From: Bradyrhizobium sp. WSM1417
GTDB lineage: Bacteria; Pseudomonadota; Alphaproteobacteria; Rhizobiales; Xanthobacteraceae
Assembly (NCBI RefSeq): GCF_000515415.1
Contig: NZ_KI911783.1
Coordinates: 5,815,831 to 5,879,830 of the forward strand
Reading direction: 5' to 3'
Length of the DNA: 64,000 nucleotides
Shown: piece by piece, positions 34,260 through 42,825 of the stretch
Layout: each line of letters opens with the position of its first letter
How positions within the stretch are numbered: the stretch's first letter is position 1
Position numbers and translations under genes: made by a program
The notes under the pieces: generated by a model
Databases searched by the model: none
Told to the model about the DNA's origin: nothing
The model's input: the letters and a program-made list of their open reading frames with translations, nothing else

Positions 34260-34867
34260 CAGGCCGCGCTCGCCTTGCCGCGCAGCAGCGCCTCGCGGAT
34301 CAACGGCAGGCGGTCGTTGCCGAAATACATGTCGGTCTTGCCGACAAAGATCGTCGGCGAGCCAAAGCCGCCGCGGGCGACGACCTCTTCGGTGTTGGCC
34401 TTGAGCTGGTCCTTGATCCCCTGCCCCGAAATGCCGGCGAAGAATTTCTGCTCGTCGACGCCGACCTTCCTGCAGATCTCGGCGAGCACCGCGTCCTGCG
34501 AGATGTCCTTGTCCTCGCCCCAATAGGTCTCGAACACCGCCGTGGCGAAAGGCACGGATTCCTGCCCGAGCCAGATGCAGCCGCGCATCGCTTTGACGCT
34601 GTTGACCGGAAATACCGTCGGCGGCATCTTGATCGCCAGACCGGCCGAGCGCGACCAGTCGGCGAGGTCCTTTTTCATGTAGCGCGCCTTCAGCGGCACC
34701 GGTGTCTCACGCTGCGCATAGACACTTGGGTTGACCGTATTGAAGATGCCGCCCACCAGGATCGGCCGCCAGATGATCTCCGCGCCAACCTCCCTGGCCA
34801 GCGGCTGGATGTTGTGGAAGGCGAGATAGGTCCAGGGGCTGGAACAGTCGAAGAAGAATTCGATCAT
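34259..34867 (-). CDS. 2-hydroxychromene-2-carboxylate isomerase-like (DsbA fold)
   Basis: The product has 202 residues, the usual length of the kappa-GST/HCCA isomerase family. The N-terminus IEFFFDCSSPWTYLAFH carries the catalytic Ser10 region (CSSPW) in the thioredoxin-fold position normally held by CxxC. The C-terminal cis-Pro loop is FGSPTIFVG. HCCA isomerase acts glutathione-dependently in naphthalene-type aromatic degradation. Its stop overlaps the start of the quinone oxidoreductase, implying a shared detoxification or aromatic-degradation role. Confidence 0.88.
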   Translation of the reverse strand: MIEFFFDCSSPWTYLAFHNIQPLAREVGAEIIWRPILVGGIFNTVNPSVYAQRETPVPLKARYMKKDLADWSRSAGLAIKMPPTVFPVNSVKAMRGCIWLGQESVPFATAVFETYWGEDKDISQDAVLAEICRKVGVDEQKFFAGISGQGIKDQLKANTEEVVARGGFGSPTIFVGKTDMYFGNDRLPLIREALLRGKASAA

Positions 34868-34977
34868 GGCGTTTCCGGTCCGGCGCCGCCGGTTTCAAGG
34901 CGACTTTTGTTGTTCTGTACCTCGACGTTAAGACATGGCAGGAAGGGGCGCAATCATAACCCGCCGAGAGGGCCGCC

Positions 34978-36000
34978 ATGCTGTTTCCAACCACGATCGC
35001 CGGCTCCTTGCCGAAACCGGAATGGCTCGCCGAACCCAACATGCTCTGGGCGCCCTGGAAGTCGCAAGGCGACGAGCTCGTCCGCGCCAAGCGCGATGCG
35101 ACGATGCTTGCCGTCAAAGTCCAGGAGGATGCCGGCATCGACATCGTCACCGAGGGCGAGCAGGCCCGGCAACATTTCGTCCACGGTTTTCTGGAGAAGA
35201 TCGAGGGCATCGATTTCGCCCACAAGGTCGAGATGGGCATCCGCAAGGATCGCTACAAGGCGATGGTGCCGCAGGTCGTCGCCCCGCTCCGGCTGAAGAG
35301 CCGCGTCCACGCCGACGAGGCGCGCGTCGCCCGCGCGCACACGAGGAAGAAGCTGAAATTCACCCTGCCCGGCCCGATGACGATCATCGACACCATTGCC
35401 GATCGCTACTATGGCGATCGCGTCAAGATGGCCTTTGCATTCGCCGAACTCCTCAACGAGGAAGCCAAGGCGCTCCAGGCCGACGGCGTCGATCTCGTGC
35501 AGTTCGACGAACCCGCGTTCAACGTCTACATGGACGAGGTCAACGATTGGGGCATCAAGGCGCTGGAGCGCGCCGCGCAGGGCCTGACCTGCGCCACCGC
35601 CGTGCATATCTGCTACGGCTACGGTATCAAGGCCAACACCGACTGGAAGGAAACGCTCGGCACGCAATGGCGGCAGTACGAGCAGATCTTTCCCGCGATC
35701 GACGCCAGCCCGATTCAGCAGGTCGCGATCGAGTGCCGCAACTCGAAAGTCCCGCTTGACCTGCTTGCCCTGCTCAAGACCAAGATCGTGCAGGCCGGCG
35801 TAATCGACGTCGCCAGCGACACGGTCGAGACCGCCGAGGATGTCGTGCAGGTCATCGACGCGGTGTCGAAATTCGTACCCAAGAGCAACATCATCGCCAC
35901 CACCAATTGCGGCATGGCGCCGATGCGGCGCGATATCGCCGAAGCCAAGCTGATGGCGCTCGGCGCCGGTGCCGCGCTGGCACGCGAGAAGCTGGGTTAA
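34978..36000 (+). CDS. Core MetE-like methyltransferase (C-terminal MetE domain only)
   Basis: The product has 340 residues, matching only the C-terminal catalytic half of cobalamin-independent methionine synthase (MetE is about 750). The first residues LFPTTIAGSLPKPEWL are the typical start of this class. Zinc ligands are visible: His210 and Cys212 in VHICYG, Glu252 in AIECRN and Cys311 in TTNCGMAP. The substrate residue region QFDEPAFN is also there. Short MetE-core proteins use a methylcobalamin or small-molecule methyl donor or act on other thiols. It is cytoplasmic. Confidence 0.87.
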   Translation: MLFPTTIAGSLPKPEWLAEPNMLWAPWKSQGDELVRAKRDATMLAVKVQEDAGIDIVTEGEQARQHFVHGFLEKIEGIDFAHKVEMGIRKDRYKAMVPQVVAPLRLKSRVHADEARVARAHTRKKLKFTLPGPMTIIDTIADRYYGDRVKMAFAFAELLNEEAKALQADGVDLVQFDEPAFNVYMDEVNDWGIKALERAAQGLTCATAVHICYGYGIKANTDWKETLGTQWRQYEQIFPAIDASPIQQVAIECRNSKVPLDLLALLKTKIVQAGVIDVASDTVETAEDVVQVIDAVSKFVPKSNIIATTNCGMAPMRRDIAEAKLMALGAGAALAREKLG

Positions 36001-36004
36001 GGAT

Positions 36005-36232
36005 GTGATCCGACTGGCGTTCACCATCGCAGCGCTTGCAGCGTTGGCGCTGTCGGCGCGCGCAGAGGATCGTTCCGTACTTCTCAATTGCAAAGCAATC
36101 GTGGAGCGTACGTCGAAGGATGCGAATGTTGCGAGCGAAGCCGAGCTGACGCGCTGCCGCCAAGTGATCCGCGAATGGGCGTTACGGGATGCGCGGACGA
36201 CAGTGGATGAAAACGGTAAGCCGCTGCGCTAG
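36005..36232 (+). CDS. Small exported protein, unknown function
   Basis: The product has 75 residues from GTG 36005, 4 bases after the previous stop. Residues 1-20 (IRLAFTIAALAALALSARA) are a signal peptide, leaving a small mature domain with two cysteines (LLNCKAIVERT and LTRCRQVIREW) that may be disulfide-linked. Its 3' end overlaps the convergent CxxC protein by 4 bases. The function is unknown. Confidence 0.65.
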   Translation: MIRLAFTIAALAALALSARAEDRSVLLNCKAIVERTSKDANVASEAELTRCRQVIREWALRDARTTVDENGKPLR

Positions 36233-36846
36233 CTGCGCGCGGTCGGATGCAGCACAGGCTGATATCCAGCGATGATCGCGCGCAGCGTGGAAGGCGGCGT
36301 CAGCAACAACGGATCATCGAGGGCGCTCGGATGCGCGGCGTAGCCCGCAAATGACCACAGCAGCGCCTTGCCCTGCGCGATGAGGAAGCAGTCATCGCCC
36401 TGTTGCACCATCGCGCCGTCTGGCAATTCCGCGAGCGGCCTCGGCAGCGCATGCAGCCGTTTCTTGCCACGATCGAGCCGTTCCCGATGCAATACGGCAT
36501 CCATCGCCTTGGCGCTGATGCCGCTGGCGCCGTTGCCCGTCTCCCATGCAACGCGAAAGCGTTTGGCATCGTCGCGGCGGCAGAAGAAGCAGGGACGGTG
36601 GCCTGCGGCAAAGGCGGTGGCCTCGTCGAGGAAGAACAGCTCGGTCCAGCTCCGCCGCGCCATCACCGGCCGCCGCCAGCCCCGGAATTCACACAGACAA
36701 ACGATCCAGGCCGGCGACGACCAGCGCTTCTTCAGTAGCGTCTTGGTCGCGGGATCGTGGATGATGCCGCGATTGCCGGTGAACAGGCCGCGGTGCGGCG
36801 TCGCGATGATCTCGCCAGTCGGCGTGACGCGATTTTGCAGGGGCAT
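36229..36846 (-). CDS. Conserved protein with a CxxC motif, unknown function
   Basis: The product has 205 residues with no membrane segment. The most distinctive block is GHRPCFFCRRDDAKRF (about 82-97), a Cys-x-x-Cys that could bind metal; a further Trp/Arg-rich region (WTELFFLDEATAFAAG) precedes it. It looks like a conserved alphaproteobacterial family with no known domain by eye. It is cytoplasmic and convergent with the small exported protein. Confidence 0.75.
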   Translation of the reverse strand: MPLQNRVTPTGEIIATPHRGLFTGNRGIIHDPATKTLLKKRWSSPAWIVCLCEFRGWRRPVMARRSWTELFFLDEATAFAAGHRPCFFCRRDDAKRFRVAWETGNGASGISAKAMDAVLHRERLDRGKKRLHALPRPLAELPDGAMVQQGDDCFLIAQGKALLWSFAGYAAHPSALDDPLLLTPPSTLRAIIAGYQPVLHPTARS

Positions 36847-36859
36847 GGTCGCCTCCGCC

Positions 36860-36946
36860 CGTCATTGCGAGGAGCGAAGCGACGACGCAATCCAGACTGT
36901 TTCCGCGGACACATTTCTGGATTGCTTCGCTGCGCTCGCAATGACG
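36860..36946. repeat. Palindromic intergenic repeat (CGTCATTGCGAGGAGCGAAG class)
   Basis: The left arm 36860-36895 (CGTCATTGCGAG... CAATCCAG) and the right arm 36917-36946 (CTGGATTGCTTCGC...ATGACG) are near-perfect reverse complements apart from a small insertion and a few changes. This arm sequence is a well-known dispersed element of Bradyrhizobium and Rhodopseudomonas (recalled, not searched). It lies between two minus-strand genes, before gpt's stop and after the CxxC gene start. Confidence 0.85.
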
Positions 36947-36953
36947 GCGATAA

Positions 36954-37481
36954 TCACGCCGCCCCGTCGCGAAGCGGCGGGTGATAGGACAGCGCGGTGT
37001 CCCAGGGGAAGAAGATCCAGGTGTCCTGCGAGACTTCGGTGATGAAGGTGTCGACCAGGGGACGTCCCTTCGGCTTGGCGTAGACCGTGGCGAAATGCGC
37101 ATCGGGCAGCATCGCGCGCACCAGCTTGCCGGTCTTGCCGGTGTCGACGAGGTCGTCGACGATCAGGAGCCCCTTGCCGGTGCCGCCGCCAAGCTTCATC
37201 ACGTCTTCGGAGATGCCCTTCAGCACTTTGAGGTCGCCCTGCTTGTCGTGGTCGTAGCTGGCGATGCAGACCGTATCGATCACGCGCACGCCGAGTTCGC
37301 GCGCCACGATCGCGGCCGGCACCAGGCCGCCGCGGGTGATCGCGATCACCGCATGAAACGGACCAACCTCGTTAAGCCGCCAGGTCAGCGCCCGGCAATC
37401 CCGGTGGAACTGGTCCCACGACACCGGAAAGGGGCGGCCCGCCCGTTCTTCCGCACTCAGTTCCGGTGCTTCACCAGCCAT
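36954..37481 (-). CDS. gpt: Xanthine phosphoribosyltransferase
   Basis: The product has 175 residues, the usual Gpt length. The PRPP-binding motif is [13 protein letters not shown] (about 105-117), and the [19 protein letters not shown] start and [16 protein letters not shown] core are family-typical. It salvages xanthine and guanine to XMP and GMP in the cytoplasm. It is followed on the same strand by the CinA N-domain gene 36 bases upstream, so they may share a transcript. Confidence 0.92.
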   Translation of the reverse strand: MAGEAPELSAEERAGRPFPVSWDQFHRDCRALTWRLNEVGPFHAVIAITRGGLVPAAIVARELGVRVIDTVCIASYDHDKQGDLKVLKGISEDVMKLGGGTGKGLLIVDDLVDTGKTGKLVRAMLPDAHFATVYAKPKGRPLVDTFITEVSQDTWIFFPWDTALSYHPPLRDGAA

Positions 37482-37517
37482 CGTCGTCTCCTGCTTCGTC
37501 TGCCGGCAGCTAGGTTG

Positions 37518-38255
37518 CTAGCGGGTGATATTCAATCCCGCCAGCATTTCCTTCACCGCCGCCATTGCGGCTGCGAGCTTGTCCGCATCGCGCGAGCGCA
37601 CCACCAGATTGGTGTTCGGCTTCTGCTCTTCATCCATGAAGGGATAGCTGCCGATGATGGTGTCGGGATGAGCGGCGGCGATCGCCCGCAAGGGGCTGCC
37701 GATGTCGCCTTCCCGCGCATTGGCGCGGACCGATTCGGAGAGCATGCGGACGCCCGATTTCAGCTTGGGCGAGACGATGTCCATCATCGCCTGCATGATC
37801 GACGGCACGCCCGCCATCACGATGACATTGCCGATCTTGAAGCCGGGGGCGAGGATGGTGGCGCTCTGGATCAACTCGGCACCATCGGGAATGCGGGCCA
37901 TGCGCAACCGGGCCTCATTGAGGTCCTGCTCGCTCCAGCGCTCGCGGAAACGGGCGACCACCTCCGGATGATGGTCGATGCCGACGCCGAACGCCTTGGC
38001 GACGCTGTCGGCGGTGATGTCATCATGGGTCGGCCCGATGCCGCCGGTGGTGAAGACATAGGTGTAGCGATGCCGCAGCGCATCCAACGCGGCAATGATG
38101 TCGGGCTCGTCGTCGGAGACAACCCGGACCTCCTTCAGGTCGATGCCGATATTGGTCAGGTATTCGGCGATGAAGCCGATGTTCTTGTCCTTGGTCCGGC
38201 CGGACAGGATTTCGTCCCCAATGACCAGAATACCCGCCGTGACGATCTCGCTCAT
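37518..38255 (-). CDS. CinA N-terminal-like molybdopterin-binding domain protein
   Basis: The product has 245 residues. VTAGILVIGDEILSGRTKDKN and FTTGGIGPTHDDITADSVAKAF are the MoaB/MogA-type motifs of the CinA N-terminal domain (nicotinamide-mononucleotide or ADP-ribose recycling). The C-terminal nicotinamide deamidase domain of full CinA is absent; stand-alone N-domain proteins are common. It is cytoplasmic, adjacent to gpt, and divergent from the ATP-grasp gene with about 280 bases between. Confidence 0.88.
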   Translation of the reverse strand: MSEIVTAGILVIGDEILSGRTKDKNIGFIAEYLTNIGIDLKEVRVVSDDEPDIIAALDALRHRYTYVFTTGGIGPTHDDITADSVAKAFGVGIDHHPEVVARFRERWSEQDLNEARLRMARIPDGAELIQSATILAPGFKIGNVIVMAGVPSIMQAMMDIVSPKLKSGVRMLSESVRANAREGDIGSPLRAIAAAHPDTIIGSYPFMDEEQKPNTNLVVRSRDADKLAAAMAAVKEMLAGLNITR

Positions 38256-38533
38256 ACCTCAAGTCCCTCACCTATCAGTCCGACTTTGCCGAGGTAACGC
38301 GTTGAAGTCACGCGGTTTTGCTGCCGAAATAAGCAGTCCTCAGCCATTTTTTCAGGCAAGCCGCCGGCCATCCCCGGCAAATGTCCTCTCCCCATGCTTT
38401 ATCGCGCTGGCCCGGCCCTTGCTACCGCATGAAAGTCATGCACTCTTGCCGCATGGCCAGGACGTTGCGGTCTTCACCAGGGCCTCGCGGCCTGTCGAAT
38501 GGCGCAACGCCTTGCGGAGACAAGTCGGGATCT

Positions 38534-39952
38534 ATGGCAGTCGCGTTTGATGAAATGAATATTCCCGGTGGGGACCTTCGCCCTGCCTATCAGGAGCTGG
38601 CGCGCTGGCTCAAGGAGACGCCTCCCGAGGCGCTCGAATATCGACGCCAGGAGGCCGAGCTCCTGTTCCGCCGCATCGGCATTACCTTCGCGGTCTATGG
38701 GGACTCTGAGTCCACGGAGCGCCTGATCCCCTTCGACGTGATCCCGCGGATCATGTCCGGCAAGGAATGGTCGCTGCTGGAGAAGGGCCTGAAGCAGCGC
38801 GTGCGCGCGCTCAACATGTTCCTGCGCGACATCTATCACGGCCGCGACATCCTCCGCGCCGAGATCGTACCCGACGACCTCATCTTTCAGAACCCGGTCT
38901 TCCGTCCCGAAATGAACGGCCAGCAGGTGCCGCACGACGTCTACGTGCACATTGCCGGCATCGACATCGTCCGGGTCGATGCCGAGGACTTCATCGTGCT
39001 GGAGGACAATGCGCGTACGCCCTCCGGCGTGTCCTACATGCTGGAAAATCGCGAGATCATGATGCGGCTGTTTCCGGACCTGTTCGCCCGCCACAGGGTG
39101 GCTCCGGTCGAACGCTATCCGGACGAGTTGCTATCGGCCCTGCGCTCGGTGGCGCCGCAAAGCGCCTCCGGCGAGCCGACCGTCGCGTTGCTCACGCCGG
39201 GCGTCTACAACTCGGCTTATTACGAGCACTCCTTCCTCGCCGACAAGCTCGGTATCGAGCTGGTCGAGGGCCGCGATCTCATCGTCAAGAACAACGAAGT
39301 GTTCATGCGGACGACCGAGGGCGTGAAACGGGTCGACGTGATCTACCGCCGCGTCGACGACGACTACCTCGATCCCCTCACCTTCCGCCCCGACTCCGCG
39401 CTCGGCGTGCCCGGGCTGATGTCGGCCTATGCGGCCGGCAACATCACGCTCGCCAACGCCGTCGGCACCGGCATCGCCGACGACAAGGCGATCTACTCCT
39501 ACATGCCGGACATCGTAAAATTCTATCTCGGCGAGGAGCCGATCCTGAAGAACGTGCAGACCTGGCGCTGCCGCGAGCCGAAGGACCTCGCCTATGTGCT
39601 GGACCATCTGAGCGAACTCGTCGTGAAGGAGGTGCACGGCTCCGGCGGCTACGGCATGCTGATCGGACCTGCCGCGACCAAGGCGACGATTGAAGCCTTC
39701 CGCGAAAAGCTCAAGCGCGAGCCCGAAGGCTTCATTGCGCAGCCGACGCTGGCGCTCTCGACCTGCCCGACCTGCACGGCATCCGGCCTCGCGCCGCGCC
39801 ACGTCGACCTGCGACCGTTCGTGCTCACCGGCAGCAAGAGCACGACGATCGTGCCCGGCGGGTTGACACGCGTCGCCCTGAAGGAAGGCTCCCTGGTGGT
39901 GAATTCGAGCCAGGGCGGCGGCACCAAAGATACCTGGATCCTGGACGAGTAG
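38534..39952 (+). CDS. Circularly permuted ATP-grasp protein
   Basis: The product has 472 residues from ATG 38534; the longest frame (38381) extends 51 non-conserved residues upstream. The conserved body has FLRDIYHGRDIL, FQNPVFRPEMNGQQVPHDV, VLEDNARTPSGVSYMLENR and VHGSGGYGMLIGPAAT (nucleotide loop), then APRHVDLRPFVLTG and the C-terminal VVNSSQGGGTKDTWIL. This matches the circularly permuted ATP-grasp type 2 family, proposed to form amide or peptide bonds. It leads the Anbu/transglutaminase cluster; the alpha-E gene begins 4 bases after the stop. Confidence 0.92.
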   Translation: MAVAFDEMNIPGGDLRPAYQELARWLKETPPEALEYRRQEAELLFRRIGITFAVYGDSESTERLIPFDVIPRIMSGKEWSLLEKGLKQRVRALNMFLRDIYHGRDILRAEIVPDDLIFQNPVFRPEMNGQQVPHDVYVHIAGIDIVRVDAEDFIVLEDNARTPSGVSYMLENREIMMRLFPDLFARHRVAPVERYPDELLSALRSVAPQSASGEPTVALLTPGVYNSAYYEHSFLADKLGIELVEGRDLIVKNNEVFMRTTEGVKRVDVIYRRVDDDYLDPLTFRPDSALGVPGLMSAYAAGNITLANAVGTGIADDKAIYSYMPDIVKFYLGEEPILKNVQTWRCREPKDLAYVLDHLSELVVKEVHGSGGYGMLIGPAATKATIEAFREKLKREPEGFIAQPTLALSTCPTCTASGLAPRHVDLRPFVLTGSKSTTIVPGGLTRVALKEGSLVVNSSQGGGTKDTWILDE

Positions 39953-39956
39953 AGAG

Positions 39957-40901
39957 ATGCTGTCGCGTACCGCCGAAAACCTCTATTGGCTCGCCCGCTA
40001 TGTCGAACGGGCCGAGTATCTCGCGCGCACCATCGATGCAACGCTGCGCGTCACCGCGCTTCCCGCCGCCTATATCGGCAAGACCAACGAATGGGACTCG
40101 GCGCTTTTGACTGCCGGCGTCGCCGCAAGCTTCTATCAGCAGTACGAAGAAGCCAACGAACGTAACGTCGTCGATTATCTCTCGTTCTCGGCGGACAATC
40201 CGTCCTCGATCAGGAATTGCATCGAGGCGGCGCGGCTGAATTCGCGCTCGGTGCGCACAGCGCTGACGAGCGAGATGTGGGACACCATCAACTCGGCCTG
40301 GATCGAATTGCAGGAAGTCTGGAGCAGAGGGACCTCCACGCGCGAGGACCTCGCGAAGTTCCTGCGCTTCGTGCAGGAGACCTCGCTGCGTTTCGACGGC
40401 TCGGCCTACCGGACCATGTTGCGCAACGACGCCTACTGGTTTTCGCGGATGGGCCTGCATCTCGAACGCGCCGACAACACCGCGCGCATTCTCGACGTGA
40501 AATACCATGTGCTGCTGCCCGAGGAGGAGCATATCGGCGGCCCGCTCGATTTCTACCAGTGGACCTCGATCCTGCGCTCGGTTTCGGCGCTGACGGCCTA
40601 TCACTGGGTCTATCGCGAGACGCTGAAACCCTGGCTCATCGCGGATTTGCTCATCCTCAACGATTCGCTGCCGCGTTCGCTCGCAAGCTGCTACGGCAAT
40701 CTCGTGCGCAATCTCGATCAGATCGGGGTCGCCTATGGCCGCCAGGGCCCAGCCCAGCGCCATGCCCGCGGCATCCGCAACCGGCTGGAACACAGCAATA
40801 TGAACGACATTTTCCAGCACGGCGTGCATGAATTCATTCAGGAATTCATCTCGGACAATTCCAGACTGGGCGAAATCATCACGAAGCAGTATTTGATCTG
40901 A
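39957..40901 (+). CDS. Alpha-E helical domain protein
   Basis: The product has 314 residues, almost all helical. The N-terminus MLSRTAENLYWLARYVERAE is the family hallmark (an E-R motif, giving the alpha-E name). Further conserved pieces are FDGSAYRTMLRNDAYWFSRM and GLHLERADNTARILDVKYHV, with two E-R-A pairs at equivalent positions. The function is unproven; it is always found beside permuted ATP-grasp genes and may be a scaffold or partner. It starts 4 bases after the ATP-grasp stop, so it is translationally coupled. Confidence 0.92.
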   Translation: MLSRTAENLYWLARYVERAEYLARTIDATLRVTALPAAYIGKTNEWDSALLTAGVAASFYQQYEEANERNVVDYLSFSADNPSSIRNCIEAARLNSRSVRTALTSEMWDTINSAWIELQEVWSRGTSTREDLAKFLRFVQETSLRFDGSAYRTMLRNDAYWFSRMGLHLERADNTARILDVKYHVLLPEEEHIGGPLDFYQWTSILRSVSALTAYHWVYRETLKPWLIADLLILNDSLPRSLASCYGNLVRNLDQIGVAYGRQGPAQRHARGIRNRLEHSNMNDIFQHGVHEFIQEFISDNSRLGEIITKQYLI

Positions 40902-40929
40902 TGTCCCCCGACTGATGAAAACGGGATAT

Positions 40930-41019
40930 CGTCATGGCCGGGCTTGTCCCGGCTATCTACGTTCTTGCTTTCGCGTGCGAAGAAGATCGTGGATGCCCGG
41001 GACAAGCCCGGGCATGACG
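40930..41019. repeat. Palindromic repeat inside the ATP-grasp/Anbu cluster
   Basis: A 32-base left arm (40930-40961, beginning CGTCATGGCCGGGCTTG) and a 32-base right arm (40988-41019) are reverse complements with about four differences, enclosing 26 bases. It belongs to the CGTCATGGCCGGGC class of Bradyrhizobium intergenic palindromes. It separates the alpha-E gene from the transglutaminase gene, which are otherwise one transcription unit. Confidence 0.82.
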
Positions 41020-41069
41020 AGCTTCTTTGCGGCGGCAGTCGGGCCTAACCACTAACTTCACGGTCCACC

Positions 41070-41918
41070 ATGCGCCTGCGAATCCTGCACACCACAACCT
41101 ATCGCTACGAGCCGCAGGCCACGAGCGTCATCCAGATCCTGCGCATGACACCCGGCAGCCATGACGGGCAATATGTGGCGGAGTGGCAGATCGACGTGTC
41201 GACCGATACCAAGCTCGACACCCATGAGGACGCGTTCGGCAACGTCACCCATGTGCTGTCCTGCGGACCCGTCGGCGACATCAAGATCACCGCCGAGGGC
41301 CTGATCGAGACCCACGACACCGGTGGCGTTCTGCGCGGCGCCGACGAGCGCTTTCCGGCCGGCATGTTCTTGCGCGCCACCGACCTTACCACGGTCAATC
41401 CGGCGATGAATGCGGTCGCGCGCCAGCTGCGCAGCGAGGCCGAGAGCGACACGCTCGGCTTCCTGCACACGCTGATGACGCAAATCAGCGATCACATGAC
41501 CTTCGACGAGGACCCGACCAACAGCGGCACGTCGGCGGCGGAAGCGTTCACGCTCAAGCGCGGCGTCTGCCAGGACTACGCGCACATCTTCATCGCCTGC
41601 GCCCGCAGCGGAGGCGTGCCGGCGCGCTTCGTCTCCGGCCATTTCCTGCGCTCCGACGGCACGGTGCATCAGGACGCGGGCCATGCCTGGGCGGAGGCCT
41701 ATGTCGACGGTCTCGGCTGGGTCGGCTTCGATCCCGCCAACAGCATCTGCGCCACCGACGCCCATGTCCGCGTCGCGATCGGCCTCGATTATCTCGGCGC
41801 CGCCCCCGTGCGCGGCACCCGCTATGGCGGCGGCGCGGAGACGCTGTCGGTGACAGTCAAGGTCGAGCAGGCCGGCCGCGGCGGCCAGTCGCAATCGCAG
41901 TCCCAGCGGCAGAGCTGA
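41070..41918 (+). CDS. Transglutaminase-like cysteine peptidase
   Basis: The product has 282 residues: an N-terminal beta domain (RLRILHTTTYRYEPQATSV, about 1-100) and a transglutaminase-core domain. The catalytic triad is Cys167 in RGVCQDYAHIF, His205 in AGHAWAEAY and Asp221 in GFDPANSI. A Gln/Ser-rich end (GGQSQSQSQRQS) is low complexity. In bacteria this fold usually hydrolyses or transfers gamma-glutamyl or isopeptide bonds. It stands between the alpha-E and Anbu genes, matching the reported Anbu neighbourhood. Confidence 0.92.
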   Translation: MRLRILHTTTYRYEPQATSVIQILRMTPGSHDGQYVAEWQIDVSTDTKLDTHEDAFGNVTHVLSCGPVGDIKITAEGLIETHDTGGVLRGADERFPAGMFLRATDLTTVNPAMNAVARQLRSEAESDTLGFLHTLMTQISDHMTFDEDPTNSGTSAAEAFTLKRGVCQDYAHIFIACARSGGVPARFVSGHFLRSDGTVHQDAGHAWAEAYVDGLGWVGFDPANSICATDAHVRVAIGLDYLGAAPVRGTRYGGGAETLSVTVKVEQAGRGGQSQSQSQRQS

Positions 41919-42040
41919 ACCACGCCACGCAAGCCCCTCGCCCGCGCACAGCTTCACCCTGCCGCCCCGCGGCAATCGGGGGTTGGAGCGGCCCTTGAAA
42001 TTGGCTAGTAATTCGGCGCAAACGCGTTCGGGGACTGGAA

Positions 42041-42799
42041 ATGACCTATTGTTGCGGAATTCTGGTTCGGGACGGTCTGGTGATGATCGCCGACACGCGC
42101 ACCAATGCGGGCCTCGACAACGTCTCGACCTTCCGCAAGCTTCACATCTTCTCCAAACCCGGCGACCGCATCATGGCGATCGCCAGCGCCGGCAACCTCG
42201 CCGTCAGCCAATCGGTGCTCTCGACGCTGACTGAGGGCCTCGAAGACCCCAACACGGGTGAGATCGAGACGCTGATGAATGCGCCGACCATGTTCCAGGC
42301 CGCCCAGCGCATTGGCCGGGCGATCCGGGCCGTGCACGCGACCGAAGGGCCGGCGCTCAAATCCGAGGACGTGTCGTTCGACGTCTCCTTCCTGTTCGGC
42401 GGCCAGATCAGCGGCGCGCGCATGCGCCTGTTCATGGTCTACACCGCCGGCAATTTCATCGAATGCACCACCGATACACCCTATCTGCAGATCGGCGAGC
42501 ACAAATACGGCAAGCCGGTGCTCGACCGCGCCATGCATTACGACGTCGAACTCTACGAGGCGCTGAAGACCGGGCTGATCTCGATGGATTCGACCATGCG
42601 CTCGAATCTCGGCGTCGGCCTGCCGATCGACGTGCTGGTGGTGCGCGCCGACGCCTGTGAGGCCGATCTCAACCACCGTATCGAGGCGGGCGAGCCCTAT
42701 TTCCACGATTTGCGCTCGCGCTGGTCGGCGGCCTTGCGCGCCGCGCACCAGAACATTCCGCGGCCGCCCTACAAGAACGAAAAAGAATCCAAAACCTGA
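42041..42799 (+). CDS. Anbu proteasome-type peptidase
   Basis: The product has 252 residues. The N-terminus [20 protein letters not shown] continues with [15 protein letters not shown]. If the start Met is removed, Thr2 becomes the Ntn nucleophile, with Asp and Lys at the spacing expected of beta-subunits (D in IADTRTN, K in FRKLH). This is the ancestral beta-subunit (Anbu), whose structures show open ring or helical assemblies of the subunit. The physiological substrate is not established. It ends the cluster and is 26 bases before an SDR gene. Confidence 0.93.
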   Translation: MTYCCGILVRDGLVMIADTRTNAGLDNVSTFRKLHIFSKPGDRIMAIASAGNLAVSQSVLSTLTEGLEDPNTGEIETLMNAPTMFQAAQRIGRAIRAVHATEGPALKSEDVSFDVSFLFGGQISGARMRLFMVYTAGNFIECTTDTPYLQIGEHKYGKPVLDRAMHYDVELYEALKTGLISMDSTMRSNLGVGLPIDVLVVRADACEADLNHRIEAGEPYFHDLRSRWSAALRAAHQNIPRPPYKNEKESKT

Positions 42800-42825
42800 C
42801 AGCTCAAGAGAAAAGGCAGGAAACG

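Noticed and set aside
34868..34977. A riboswitch (SAM or cobalamin) before the MetE-like gene
   Set aside because: The gap is only 110 bases and has no recognisable conserved core or multi-hairpin structure.
36981..38297. 438-residue plus-strand frame antisense to gpt and the CinA-like gene
   Set aside because: Overlaps two recognised genes and shows repetitive His/Arg-rich composition typical of antisense frames at this GC.
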